A stretch of DNA of 64,000 nucleotides from Chamaecrista fasciculata (taxonomy: Eukaryota; Streptophyta; Magnoliopsida; Fabales; Fabaceae): assembly GCA_003254925.1 (NCBI GenBank), contig QANZ01015150.1, positions 234,409 through 298,408 of the forward strand. Reading direction: 5' to 3'. The notes under the pieces are model-generated. The model searched no databases. It worked only from the letters and a program-made list of their open reading frames with translations, and had not been told where the DNA came from. Each line of letters opens with the position of its first letter. Position 1 is the stretch's first letter. This document shows positions 16,496 through 28,699 of the stretch, piece by piece. The position numbers and the translations under genes were made by a program.

Positions 16496-16626
16496 TTATT
16501 ATTATATTTAAAGAACCGAAATACAGAAAGACGGTAAGGAACTAAGGACAAATCTGTTTTTATTTTGAATTAGTTAGCATATTTATTAATCTATATGCGG
16601 AAAAAATAAAAAGTTATGTGGTAACT

Positions 16627-18150
16627 GGTAAAATCTCATTTTAGTCTTTATTATTTACCCTATATTTTGTTTTGGCCCTAATATTTTTTTGTTCTATTTA
16701 GTCCTTAATATTTTCTAACAGTTTGGTTTTAATTTTTAATAAGTTTACCAATTGATTATCTTTCTCACTTTAAATTTAAATGTGGCGAAATCAGAGTTAA
16801 AGGTTACTCTTGAAGAGTTTTTTCTCTTCTCAATTAGGGTCATCGACATCCGGTGTCAAATCACACTTGAAATTGATCTAGAAAGCGGATTGCTCGTTTT
16901 ACGAAATTGATTATATCTCTCTCATTTTAAATTAGAATGCAACAAAATCATAGTTACAACTTATTCTTGACGAGTTCTTTCTGTGTAGTTGGGGTCATTG
17001 GCAAACGAGATCATATAAAACTACAAAGCTGGATTAGGATAAATCTAACCTTGAGTTCACAGTAAAAGGCAGCTTCCGGCCAGTGGGGGTCGTCGGAACC
17101 TGCAAACGAGAATGCACAGGGGGTTCCCTGCGATTCTTCTCCGATGCTTAAGTTAGTGAGAGAAAGCTGGAGAGTTTGAATATTTTTAGAGAGAGAGAGT
17201 CGTTACCCTAGAAAGGCTCCCCCCTTTTCCTTTTATCCTCCTTCCCTTTTGTCTCATGTTCGTACGAGGTCTCTCTCTGAGACGTTAGGGGTGTACTCGG
17301 GATGTGTGAGGAAAAGGGGGTTGGTGTAGGTTTCTGCTTTTGACGTGACAGCTATCACTGCCAGGGTACGGTGGGATTTCCAACCTTCCCTCCTGGTTGT
17401 CAGTGATAGCCAGGAGTGCTTTTCATGGTTTTGTCTGCGCGCAGGGGGCGTTTCGGTCCTTTTGCGTGTCCTCCTTGTCCTGTCACGTGCTTTCAAGGAT
17501 CCTTGCATTTAATGCCAATATCTTGGCATTAAATGCTTGAGTGTGGGAGGGGGAACCTGCCTGGGTTGCCTCCCCGCCGGGTATCCTTTGTGTCCTTGGA
17601 TGACAACTCCGAGGGGTCATTCCGAGGAGTGTATATCACAACTTATTCTTGACGAGTTCTTTCTGTGTAGTTGGGGTCATTGGCAAACGAGATCATATAA
17701 AACTCCGAAAGTAGGTCTGGTCAAAACTTTTGGAGTTCTATTTGACCTTGTTTGCTAATAGCCCTAATTAGACAGAGAAAGAATTGGTCATGAGTAATAT
17801 GAAGCTCTGATTTTGTCAAATTCGAACTTGAAGTGAGAGAGATATGACCAACTTAATGAAATGAACTGTCTACTTCCAAGCCCGATTTGATCTCGTTTGT
17901 TGACGGCCTCAACTAGATAAAGAAAGAACTAATTAAAAATAATTTGTAGTTCTGGTTTTATCACATTCGAACTTGAAATGAGAGAGATATGATCACATTC
18001 AGTAGTTAAATATCAAAATGGAATCGTTAGAAAATATTAAGGATCAAAATGAAACAAAAAAATATTAAGGACCAAAATAGAATAGATAAAATATTAAAAA
18101 CCAATGTAAATTTTAAAATAAATATTAGAGATCCAAACGAGTTTTTGACC
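16627..18150. mobile_element. Family A foldback element with a GC-rich insertion
   Basis: Ends are inverse-related: GGTAAAATCTCATTTTAGTC at left, and GATCCAAACGAGTTTTTGACC at right. The interior has the family A core ('gagagatatgacc', 'gacgagttctttct', 'ggggtcattggcaaacgag'). It is split by 17023-17635, an unrelated GC-rich block. No matching target duplication, so old. Confidence 0.55.
17023..17635. mobile_element. GC-rich LTR-like insertion flanked by a 66-bp direct repeat
   Basis: About 610 bp, clearly more GC-rich than its surroundings. It contains CTCCGATGCTTAAGTTAGTG and pyrimidine-rich tracts of the sort found in plant gypsy LTRs. The 66-bp sequence before it (about 16955-17020) is repeated exactly after it (about 17636-17702). 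Origin uncertain: LTR fragment or part of a duplication. Confidence 0.4.
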
Positions 18151-18349
18151 AATAAAAAAATGAATAATTATTTTCTTTTTTAGAAAAAATTAAGAGTTGA
18201 TAGGAGTCCCATTGGAACACGGTGTGTCCAGTGTTGAGTAAGAAAACGAAAGTATTCGTCATGTGTTGTGACTAAGCATGTGACAGTGTCTCACAGTGAC
18301 ATGGGTATATGTCGTGGCCTGTGTCTATTGGCCGCGGATAGAAAGAAAC

Positions 18350-18694
18350 TAGGAAGCATGGACACTTCATTTGGAGGGCGTGTTGCCGTGTTAGACACGT
18401 GTCAGTGTCCGACACCCGTACGACACCGACACGATACATATTCATAAATTTTAGAATATAAATCAGTTTTTTGTAATTTTAACATGACATACAAGAGAAA
18501 ATAATAATAGATATGACATATATTATGAATAAAAATTGTAATTTTTAAATTTTTTATTAAAAATTATGAATATTTAATTATTTATATATATAAATATATG
18601 TCGTGTCGTGTCATGTAATTTTGAGAGTTTGGTGTGTTGCTGTGTCCGTGTCCGTGTCGTGTCTTGTATCCATGTCAGTGTCCATGCTTCATAG
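18350..18694. mobile_element. 345-bp TIR element, perfect 9-bp TSD GAAAGAAAC
   Basis: Inverse ends are TAGGAAGCATGGACAC at left and GTGTCCATGCTTCATAG at right. Both flanks are GAAAGAAAC (18341-18349 and 18695-18703). The subterminal parts are rich in GTGTCGTGTC/GACACG repeats. Non-coding, non-autonomous. Confidence 0.85.
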
Positions 18695-18730
18695 GAAAGA
18701 AACCTCAACATTATTTGATTGCAAATTTGC

Positions 18731-19105
18731 GAAATAACTTACTATTTAGTCCCTAAGTTTACACTGAGTTGATTAATCAGTCTCTGAATAATCAAAATAT
18801 ATGATTTGATCCCTGAATTACTTTAATTGTCAATGATTTGGTCCATGAGTCAAATTCAGGGAATAGTATAAATTTAGTACAAATTTAAACCAAAATGTAC
18901 ATATTATTTCAAATTTAAGGACTAAATAGTATAAATTCAAGAATAAAAAAGTATAAGATTAGTTCAAATTTAGGGGTCAAATCGTCAGTAGGGACCAAAT
19001 AATTGATAATTGAAATATTTCAGGAACCAAATCGTGTATTTCAATTATTCAAGGATTGATTAGTTGACTCGGTATAAATTCAAAGACCAAATAGTAAGTT
19101 TTCTC
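18731..19105. mobile_element. 375-bp MULE-like foldback, perfect TSD CAAATTTGC
   Basis: Ends GAAATAACTTACTATTTAG and CAAATAGTAAGTTTTCTC are inverse-related. Both flanks are CAAATTTGC (18722-18730 and 19106-19114). This is the complete version of the broken copy at 4971-5900. Confidence 0.85.
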
Positions 19106-19114
19106 CAAATTTGC

Positions 19115-19960
19115 CATATTGTGTTACATTTTATATAATGTATTTAATTATGAATTTATGAAGAACAAACCGATTTTTATTTTTGAAATATTTAAATTAT
19201 GTAAGTCCTATCTTAAATTTAAAATTAAACACAAGTTTTTTAAGAAATAAAATACCAATAGAAGTATTTTAAGAGATTACAAAATCTTCATTTAAATATG
19301 ATTTGTTGAAGGATTATATTTTAAAAATTCTAATTTAAAATTTAAAGAAACAAGATAAAATATTTTTTTAAAAAAAATACTTAAGTATTCAAGTCTAGTC
19401 ACAACCATTGTTTGAGGAATCCAAGGTCCCTTAAATGTCGATTCCAATAAAACTATATAAATGAAAAGGGCTTTATTGAGAGAGATAAAATTCACTTTAA
19501 TTAATAATCCCTACGTCTTAAAAAAATTAATTTATGATTGTCAACTGAAAAATATGACCTAATTCTTATAAAAAAAAACAATAATAGAAAAGATGGATTA
19601 GTTTGAATAAAAATGAATGAATAATTCAATTTAAGCCAAAAGAACATGTAATTTACTGGATGGTAAATTGGGTTGACCCAGTCTGAACTACCGGGTTTTT
19701 TGTCAACCCGGGGAATTAAAGTTAGATGAACAATTTTTTGGAGCTCATAATTTTAAATTATTGGTCTATATGCAATTAATTTAGCGATATATCATATTGA
19801 CTCAATTTATAAACTAGTGAATGTTTTGTCAATCCATTGAATTAAAGTCATATGAACTATTTTTTTATTTAGTTTAAAATTTTTAAAGTATCTATATGCA
19901 ATCAACATAACAGTGAATTGAATTGAGTTACTCTTTAAACTATTGAGATTTTGGTTAACC
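19115..19960. other. AT-rich intergenic DNA
   Basis: No gene seen. 19670-19960 has 'gttaacccaataaat' and 'aattaaagtcatatgaac' type motifs repeated two or three times, probably an old repeat. Confidence 0.4.
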
Positions 19961-19976
19961 CAATAAATCTGGACTC

Positions 19977-20575
19977 AAAGCCAGCCCTAAAATCTCTTTT
20001 TCGTGAGAGAAAACTTTTTTTTGCGGTGAGAGTTTTTCTAAGTAAAACTTTGGGCTACCACTATCTCAGTAGCGCTGGGCCCTCTGGTTATAGAGTTTTG
20101 TGGCGACGACGTTCTGGATTTGGACTCCCATGACGACATTCTATGGCGGCGAATCTGGACTAGGCATTCCACGGCGGCTTCTTGGTTTGGTCATGATTTA
20201 AGGATGCTCTTTCATGATGTCGTTTCGTTTTATTATTTTATTATTGTTGTTTTGAGTCTGTTTATGTTTTTTTTTTAGAACAACCATTGGGGTTGTCTGC
20301 TGTCCTGTTTGAAATGGTTTGTCTCTTTTAGATGACTTTATTTATGTTTTCTATTTTTTAAATGATTGTAGCTTTAGTTAGATCCCTAAATCCGCTAACT
20401 TGGTAGTTTCATCTTGCCAATTTGTTTAAAACGAGGATGGGTCCTCTTGGATGGGTTGTAAACCCCTCACTTTCGTCAGTTGATATTCTGTCTAGTGTTG
20501 TTGTTTTGTTTTCGTTTGTATTGTGCTTGATTTTGCCATATTTTTAAATGAATTATGTTTCAAGCAAAAAAAAAA
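19977..20575 (+). mobile_element. Non-LTR retroelement insertion (LINE/SINE-like) with poly-A
   Basis: About 600 bp ending in an 11-base A run. The sequences AAATCTGGACTCA before it and AAATCTGTACTCA after the A run look like a 13-bp target duplication with one mismatch. The left part resembles a LINE 5' leader, the right part a 3' UTR; no reverse transcriptase. I call it a non-autonomous, internally deleted copy. Confidence 0.6.
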
Positions 20576-20848
20576 ATCTGTACTCATATCTTCTGGATTC
20601 AAAGGTCTACTAAAGTCCTCTATAATAGGTCGTCTCACTTTCTTCTGTTAAAACGCACCGTTTCATTTGATGAAATGGTGCATTTTATTTAATGAGCTTG
20701 CCATGTGTCACAATTTTAGTGACGAATATGAAATCGGATGATAAAAAATGACCTAAATACAGAGAATTATATGGGGACTAAATCTAGATGATCCAATTTT
20801 AATAAATCTAAGCCATATATATGAACCTTATTTTTTAATTTTAAAGTT

Positions 20849-21441
20849 GGCCAAAGTCCTATTTTGGTCCCTCTGTTATGCTCATTGTTCCAAATAAGTC
20901 CCTCAGTTATTTTTCGTTCCATATTGGTCCCTCAGTTATCCAAAATTTGTCAAAGTTGGTCCCTCTAACGTTTTCCATCCATTTTTCCGTTAAAAAAAGA
21001 GGAAAAATAAACTTTCATCCCGAAAAGTTTTATTTTCTTATATTAAGGTCCTTTTCTTTTTATAATAGGATCAAAACGTAAGAAAATAAAGTAAATTAAG
21101 CTTTTAAGTGAATTTGCCGAAAAGTTGTTCGTCGTTTACAGAGAGAGAGAGAGAGATTTTGTGTTTTTGGGCAAATTCACTTAAAATCTTAATTTACTTC
21201 ATAATTTTGCGTTTTGATCCTATTATAAAAAGAAAATGACCTTAATATAAGAAAATAAAACTTTTGGAGATGAAAGTTTATTTTTCCTCTTTTTTTTTAA
21301 CGGAAAAATGGATGGAAAACGTTAGAGAGACCAACTTTGATAAGTTTCGGATAACTGAAGGATCAATATGGAACGAAAAATAACTGAGGAACCTATTTAA
21401 AACAATGAGCATAACAAAAGGATCAAAATAGGACTTTGACC
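20849..21441. mobile_element. 593-bp MULE-like near-palindrome
   Basis: Arms of about 280 bp are inverse copies over nearly their full length (GGCCAAAGTCCTATTTTGGT at left; the inverse at right), leaving a small loop with a (GA)n run near 21140. Flanks TTTAAAGTT and TTTAAATTT match at 8 of 9 positions. Non-coding. Confidence 0.85.
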
Positions 21442-21573
21442 TTTAAATTTTAAGGAAACGACATGAATGCAATCAACCTAACGAGTTCAAATAATTGGAA
21501 CACTTCAAGTTACTAACATAATTATTGGAACTTTTTATCAGTAAGTTTAATAACAGAAATATAAATAATTTTA

Positions 21574-22877
21574 GGGTAAATTGTAATTTGGTACCCTGTG
21601 GTTAGGGGCGGTTCCCCTTTGGTACCCTGAAAGAAAAATTTTTGCATTGTGGTACCTCGTGGTTTGCTCCGTTAGCGATTTGGTACCCTGAGGTTTTTTT
21701 CTGTTAGGATTTAACGGCAAATGTTAGTTAAAATGTCAAAAATCTCCAAAAAAGCCTTCTCTTATGCGTTTAAGTCCTTTCCCTTTACTAAAAGGGATCA
21801 AAACATAAAGAATTAATTATAAAAAGGTCTTTAGAATTCTAATATTATAGATTTTTCTCCTTTTCATAAGATTTCTTTTGAATAGGTCCTGATTTAATTA
21901 CACTTTAATCCCAAAAGTTTATGATCTTTATCAAAATAGTCCTTAGAACCTCAAAAGACAAATGAGCATCTATGATTTATAAAAAAATCCCTATATTCAA
22001 CTACAATTTTCATTCAAGTACACTACAAACAAATCAAAACCCCCAAATTTTTTCAAAATCAAGCCCCACAAAAAAAAAACATTTCATCTCTTCTTCAAAT
22101 TGGTCTCTAAAACCTTAAACTTTTGAATAGGTCCTGATTTAATTACAAACAAATCAAAACCCCCAAAATTTTCCAAAATCAAGTCATATTTTGGTCTCAA
22201 ATTTGCTCAAAGTTTCATTTTGGTCCCTCAAATTTCTTCCAAAATCAGATCAAATCGAGATAATCCATGGTTATTTTCAAAATTCAATCTTTCCAATCTC
22301 CATTAAAATCATGATTTCGGTGGATTCTCTCATTGGCCTATAAATAGGATGCTTATTCTCAGAAGAAAGGGACGAATTGTGAGGCAAAGTTTGATCTTGG
22401 TGAGTCCCGAAAAACATCCCATTTGTAGTTTTTATCTCTTTCCTCTTCTTTCTTCTTCATTTTTCATTCATGTTGGGTAATTTTAGACCACCCTAGGTTA
22501 GTTTTAGATCCTAGAATGAAGGAACAATGGAGTTAGGCTCCAAGGGCGTTCCGATCGGTCCAAAATTCGTCAGAAAACCCGATTTTCGTGTTCCGATAGG
22601 GACTGGAATGAATTGGTTCTCCAGATTTTGGATTGTTCTGTAATTTTCAGTCTGGACTCTTATTTTTGTAAAATTACCTTTTGACCCCAGAAAACTTTAT
22701 TTTTTTCATTTTGGTCCCTGTATATGACATGTCCAGGGACCTATGTTAAAATTTTGGAAACTTGTGGGGGGTCAATCTGTAATTTTAGCGAAAACTTTCT
22801 TGAATGCTCTTCCCCCTTCGCTGAACGTGTTTCGCGAGGATGGAGGGTCACTGTGCTGCGTGCGTGTTTTGGCCGTG

Positions 22878-22909
<32 letters not shown>

Positions 22910-23801
22910 TTATATATTATTATATTGATGTGGCTTGTTTTCTCCCATTCTTTTGTTAATTATTTTGGTTAGGAGATTACATTTTTTTGTTTAAGCCTAA
23001 TTAATTTAGGTTAAGAAAATTATTTTATAATTTATAAAATATTATGGGGTTCATGACTCAAATATTTTATAGACCGTAATCCATTTAATAAATACTTGAG
23101 ATTATTAGGTTGTCCCTTTTATCTCATTAAAACCATAAAAGAAATACAATAAAAATATCATAATATCATAATTTGAGAGACCAAAATAGGACTTGATTTT
23201 GGAAAAATTTAGGGGTTTTGATTTGTTTGTAATTAAATCAGGACCTATTCAAAAGTTTAAGGTTTTAGGGACCAATTTGAAGAAGAGATGAAATGTTTTT
23301 TTTTTGTGGGGCTTGATTTTGAAAAAATTTGGGGGTTTTGATTTGTTTGTAGTGTACTTGAATGAAAATTGTAGTTGAATATAGGGATTTTTTGATAAAT
23401 CATAGATGCTCATTTGTCTTTTGAGGTTCTAAGGACTATTTTGATAAAGATCATAAACTTTTGGGATTAAAGTGTAATTAAATCAGGACCTATTCAAAAG
23501 AAATCTTATGAAAAGGAGAAAAATCTATAATATTAGAATTCTAAAGACCCTTTTATAATTAATTCTTTATGTTTTGATCCCTTTTAGTAAAGGGAAAGGA
23601 CTTAAACGCATAAGAGAAGACTTTTTGGGAGATTTTTGACATTTTAACTAACATTTGCCGTTAAATCCTAACAGAAAAAAACCTCAGGGTACCAAATCGC
23701 TAACGGAGCAAACCACGGGGTACCACAATGCAAAAATTTTTCTTTCAGGGCACCAAAGGGGAACCGCCCCTAACCACAGGGTACCAAATTGCAGTTTACC
23801 C
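21574..23801. mobile_element. 2.2-kb non-autonomous element with ~640-bp TIRs
   Basis: Left arm about 21574-22225, right arm about 23165-23801, inverse copies starting GGGTAAATTGTAATTTGGTA. The 940-bp centre is not repeated; it includes CCTATAAATAGG at about 22340, a TATA-like core, and a (TA)n run at 22878-22903. No transposase ORF. Long TIRs suggest a Mutator-like element. The 9-bp flanks do not match well. Confidence 0.75.
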
Positions 23802-23931
23802 TTTTTATTATACTTTTTTTGTGACTGAGGAGTAATTTGTTATTTTTTTTTATTTCTTAGAATATAACTTAATTACATTCACCACTTTGTGAAAAACTGA
23901 ATACTTTCCTTAAACTCAACCATTATAAGTA

Positions 23932-24265
23932 AGCAAAATCACTATTGATACCCTTAAAGTATGTAGTCATTTTTTTATTGTATGCCTAAAATTATTTTTG
24001 AGTTAATTATACTCTTAAAGTATGAGGTCAGTTTCGGTTATATCTCCATTTTTTTTTTGTTAATTATACTCCTAATGTTTCACATTTGAGTCAATTGTAC
24101 CCAAAATACTCCACAATTTTGGGATACAATTGACACAAAAAAGAAAAGATTGATGGTACAATTGATAAAAAAAAAAAAAGATTAAGGATATAATAGTCTC
24201 AAACAAATTTTGAGAGTACAACTGAAAATGACCGCATACTTTGAAGACCTAAGAGTACCGTTGCC
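23932..24265. mobile_element. 334-bp MULE-like foldback
   Basis: Inverse ends 'ttgatacccttaaagtatg' and 'catactttgaagacctaa'. Flanks TTATAAGTA and TTATTAGTA match 8 of 9. Confidence 0.7.
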
Positions 24266-25114
24266 TTATTAGTAATTTATGTTTATTTAAGTTGTATACC
24301 AAGATTCTGGCCAAGAAAAAAGAAAGTTGTATACCAAGATGTATATTACCTCTGATTGTCTTATATTTTCATTTATTTTCAGCAAGGCTGTGTTGACAAA
24401 TTGTAATGAAGTCTTGCAATATCTTCTGAATATATTTCTTTATCGTCTCTTGTGCAATAAAAAGGTCTGTCTTCAGTAAAAGAAAATGTAAATTACATTG
24501 ACAAAAGATGATATGAAAGGTTCAAAGGCTTGGTACACAATCTTGGTTGAAGAATTTAGATGCCTATTTAGTATTTCCATAGTTCACAAACAAGTTCATG
24601 CACTCACTCCCATCCTTCTTTAAACATAAACTAATGTTTTTCATCACATAATTTATTAGTTCATATGCAATTCAACATGTGCTATTGAAGCTATTATCAA
24701 ACACTGTTGCATTTATCATTTCCTAACACTTTTGGAAGTCAATGACATTCTCAACGGCTAAGTATTGTCTTTCATACAACATTTCCACTAAAAGATAGTC
24801 ATTCTCCTACAACTGTTGTTGCCATAAATCCTCTCATATCAACCTTGAAATTGACCAACATGAATCAAACTCGTTCAACTGGAAGCAGAATTGTCAACCA
24901 TCCTCCAGAGTCCAGACACGATGGGGACATCAGAGATATGAAAGTTTAGAAATCCCAAGGGAAGGCAGATTCTTTTCAAGCTTGAATCAATGGAAACAGC
25001 TTAAGTAACAAATGCCTATATATGATTTCCATATATTCTACAGACACCATATTCATTATTATAGCTCACAAACACAGGTAAAGCAATCTTACAATCATAC
25101 ACAAAAATTGAACG
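24266..25114. other. Intergenic / 3' flank of the 229-aa gene
   Basis: No coding similarity found. Part of 24.8-25.1 kb probably forms the 3' UTR of the minus-strand gene. Confidence 0.4.
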
Positions 25115-26696
25115 CTAATAATTGTGACACCTTTTCTCCATCTTCTCTAGATCATTTTTGCAACTCTCCCTCAAGTCTTTCAGTTTTTCAAAGCTAGATT
25201 CCTGAAAGGCATAATGATACCATTCAAATTATAATGGGAAAGAAAATGAAATTCATGAAGTGTGTCAGATAAGAACAAGATTATTAAACTTGAGAGTTGA
25301 AACAAACTTGTAGAGAAAAAGAATTCCATAAGTAAACACGACTAGTAAACCCCCAAGAGTTTTCTTATGAAAATGAATAGCAGAGTAGCAGACTAAATCA
25401 TATATTTAAATATAGAATTCAAATAACATAATTTTGAATGTACAGAAAAATTAAATTTATTAACATAATAATCTATACATAACTAATAATTATATATAAA
25501 ATATAAAATTGAACAAAAACACCATCTTTGTATATACCAATTTTCACTTACTATAAAAACTAAATAACATAATTCTCACAGCACAAAACTTAGACAAAGA
25601 AAATAGTGCTTCAATTTATGAGAAGAACACGAGACCTTGAGGGTCGAGACAATATTATGCGATGAACTCACTGACTCATGGTAAATAGTAAATTTGCCCG
25701 AATTTACAAATTTGCCTTAAGGCTTAAACCTATTCAATTTTACAAAATCTATCTATAAACTAGTTAACACGACCTTGGGTAACATAAGTCTAGTTTGACC
25801 AACAAATTAAAATAACAAAAACATAGATAAAATTATGTTGCAAAACTGGTAGCGAGAAAAGCACTTGCAATTCATAGAAACTCAATTGAAGCAGTAGAAT
25901 TGGAACTTACAAGCTGGTTGGTTTCGTGGGCGAGAGTGTTCTCCATGTGAAGGAAGAGTGACCTCCATTGATCCATTAGGTTCAATTCTAAATTTAAAGA
26001 CTCAGTAGAATTTCGTTGGCTCTGTATCACACTATCCTTTACTCCAGAAATTCTCTGAACCATCGAGCTCGCTTCTTTCTGACTCTTCCTCAGAGCTACC
26101 CAAAAAGAAAATCATTTGCAAAATAACATTGAGGAAACTATACACAGAAAGAAACCTTAAAATTTTACAAATTCCATAAGCACACACTTACCACTTAGTC
26201 TACCCTTGAGATCCTGGTAATGGAGATCCGACCATATATAACCAGCTATTGAAAAAAAAAAAACACCGAACATCACTTTTAGATAAAATTTGGAAGATCA
26301 GAAACCACGCACAGTATGAAAATTGAAACTACCTGTTGAGCAAAAAGTACAAGAGCAACCCTTAAGAAGGCCATCATTCTGAATTGAATTATTTTCACCG
26401 CCATCGCCCTTTAGTCTGACACATCTTTCAAGAGGAGGAAATTTAGAAGATTCCATTGATGTTGTGAATTTGTCATTTTCAGGAGCAGAATCTGTGAATC
26501 CTTGGAGACGAGGTTTTTTTCCGAATTGTTGTGAATCTGAAGTATTAGCATCGATCTTAGGAAACCCATCTGAAGATTGAGGGAAAGAATCGGCTGAAAT
26601 CGATGAAATCGGCCTCTTGTGAGGGCGATTGGTGACATCGGAGAAAGCTTGACGGGGTTTGAGAATAGGGTCGCTGAAATTATCTCCACTCACCAT
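25115..26696 (-). CDS. Unrecognised plant coiled-coil protein (229 aa, 4 exons)
   Basis: I do not recognise the family. Exons 26696-26333, 26245-26192, 26095-25911, 25201-25115; all introns GT-AG, phases join cleanly, 690 nt in total with a TAG stop. Residues 1-110 are Ser/Pro-rich and look disordered, with short basic patches (RPHKRP near 24, KKPR near 60) that could be nuclear signals. A small Cys cluster CSCTFC sits at 114-119, followed by YIWSDLHYQDLKGRL. The rest to the C-terminus is charged, with heptad-like spacing typical of a coiled coil (KEASSMVQRI, ...LMDQWRSLF, ...KLKDLRESC). Coding support comes from splice phase and composition; function is unknown. Nuclear location is inference. 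Confidence 0.8.
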
Positions 26697-27374
26697 GAGT
26701 TCAAAAGCTAGTTGAGATCAAATCAATGAAATGTATGAAGCGACGTCGTCTGGTATTTCCCAATGACATACTATGTGAAGAAGAAGAAGAAGAATCAATG
26801 GCGGCGAAAGCGAGGGAGGTTCAATTGTTGTTGATTCATTCTTTAATTTTGGCTTAAGCGGGAAAACAGGAAACAACACCGCGATTTTTTCAACTTTGAA
26901 TTGTGTTATTCTTTGAACCTAGCACGCGCCACTCTCACTATTCACTCCTGCGCCGAAAAATACTATTGCATATTGGGCCTCCCAAACTGTATACTCAGCC
27001 CAATTTTGCCCGTTAATGGGCCCAATAACCAAATTGGGCCTTACGTTATATTCTTTCACGTTGACCGAAGTCCAAAAGAGAGGCTTCCACAGTTCCACCT
27101 TGTTAGTGTTTCCCAAACAAAACGCAAGCACGGAATGCTTCAAGGGACAATAATCTCCAGAAAAGGAGCCTATCTTTTATATTCTTTTCTCAATTTTCGT
27201 GATTAAAAAAGTTAAAAACAGACAAAGAATGGGTGCCAATAATGAAGCATTTAATATTTTAAAGAATTGGGGAGACACAGTCATGAAGGTTGACGGGGAA
27301 GTAGGGAAGTAGGGAGGTGGAGAATAGGGAAATCAATGCTCAGTTTGAAAATTAAAGGAGGAAATAAACAATAG
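26697..27374. other. Upstream region of the 229-aa gene
   Basis: A (GAA)n run at about 26775-26795 and a 'gcgggaaa' motif lie just upstream. Otherwise no feature seen. Confidence 0.4.
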
Positions 27375-28205
27375 GGCAAAATATAATTTTGGTCCCCTAT
27401 TTTTAGGATAAGTTACAGTTTAGCTTTCTATCTTTTGTTTCTTTTTCTTTTGTAACTTTGTTCTTATATATTTTTTAAAAATTTTACTCCTTGGTACCAA
27501 TCACTGAATATGGTCATATCTCTCTCGTTTAAAGTCTAATTGCAACGAGTTTGGAGGCACGTGTTAGTCCTTTGTTTTCCGATTTGGGTCATTCACAAAT
27601 AAGGTCAAGTTAAGCTCTAAAAGTGAGTTGTTGGTTTTCACGATGAAAAAAAGTTAGTCATATCCTTATTGTTTCAAGTTTGATTGTGACGAGTTCGGAA
27701 TTATATATTGTTCTTGACGAGTTCTTGTCAATCCAATTAGGATTCCAGCAAATTATGTCAAATCGAGTCCAAAAGCTTTTTTAAAACCAAAAAGTGAAAA
27801 ATTACTTTCGAGTTCGATTTGACTTCATTTGTAGTCTCAACTGAGCAAAAAAAAAGATTCATTAAAAAAAAACTTGTAGCTTCGAACTTGTTGCGATCCA
27901 ACTTGAAAACAAGTGAGATATGACTAATTTTACTTATTTGACTATGAAACGAGTGACCCATTTCCAGAGACTAATTTGACTTTATTTATTGACTACTCTA
28001 AATAAACAAAAAATAACTTATCAAGAGTAATATGTAACTTCGAACTCATTGCAATTACACTTAAAACGAGACAGATATAACTACATTCAGTCATAAGGAC
28101 CAATTAATAAAATTTTTAAGAAAGATATAGGACCAGAATCAGAAAAAAGAAATAAAGAGTTAAGATTACAACAAACACAAATAAAATACCAAAATTGTAC
28201 TTTGG
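27375..28205. mobile_element. Family A foldback element copy
   Basis: Starts GGCAAAATATAATTTTGGTC, ends with the approximate inverse (ACCAAAATTGTACTTTGG). The interior has the family A phrases 'catatctctctcgttt', 'gacgagttcttgtcaatcc', 'gatatgactaatttt'. No clear target duplication. Confidence 0.6.
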
Positions 28206-28402
28206 TACGATGATTGATGAAGATGAAGGCATTGACTATTTTTTTTTTTTTCATTTTTCTGGTGTATTTACTGGTTTGTGTTTCTGGTTTATTTTGTGGT
28301 TTTGGTGCGTCTGCTAGATTGGTGTTTGGTTTCTTTGGTTTTGGTGGAATGAATTTGGTTTGCTTCAAAAATGAAATCTACATCTACATCTACATTGTTA
28401 TA

Positions 28403-28556
28403 TAAATCTTGGTTTTCTTTTTAAATTTAAACATAATATAAAGCCCATTTGTACCCAATATTATTTTCTAATTAAAGAAATCTTGGTTTTCTTTTCGAAT
28501 TTAAACGTATTATAAAACCCACTTGTAAGTTGTATCCAATATTATTTTTTAATGTG
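28403..28556. repeat. Tandem duplication, ~75-80-bp unit, two copies
   Basis: 'aaatcttggttttcttttt' and 'aatttaaacataatataaa' recur about 75 bp later as 'aaatcttggttttctttt' and 'aatttaaacgtattataaa'. Confidence 0.75.
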
Positions 28557-28699
28557 GTATAAAAAAAATAGTATTTCCTAATGTGAAGCTGATCCGAGTA
28601 TCCAAATAAATCAGGATGATTAATTTAATTGTGAAAAACAAACCATGTCAATTGCCAAGACGTTGGATAGCGCGCCAAGAAAGTTTCCTGCCTAGCTTT

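Noticed and set aside
16295..16537. Plus-strand ORF over the VHA-B leader
   Set aside because: Shadow of the pyrimidine-rich leader on the other strand.
22724..22972. 82-codon ORF in the long-TIR element as a gene
   Set aside because: It ends in a (TA)n run and has no recognisable domain.
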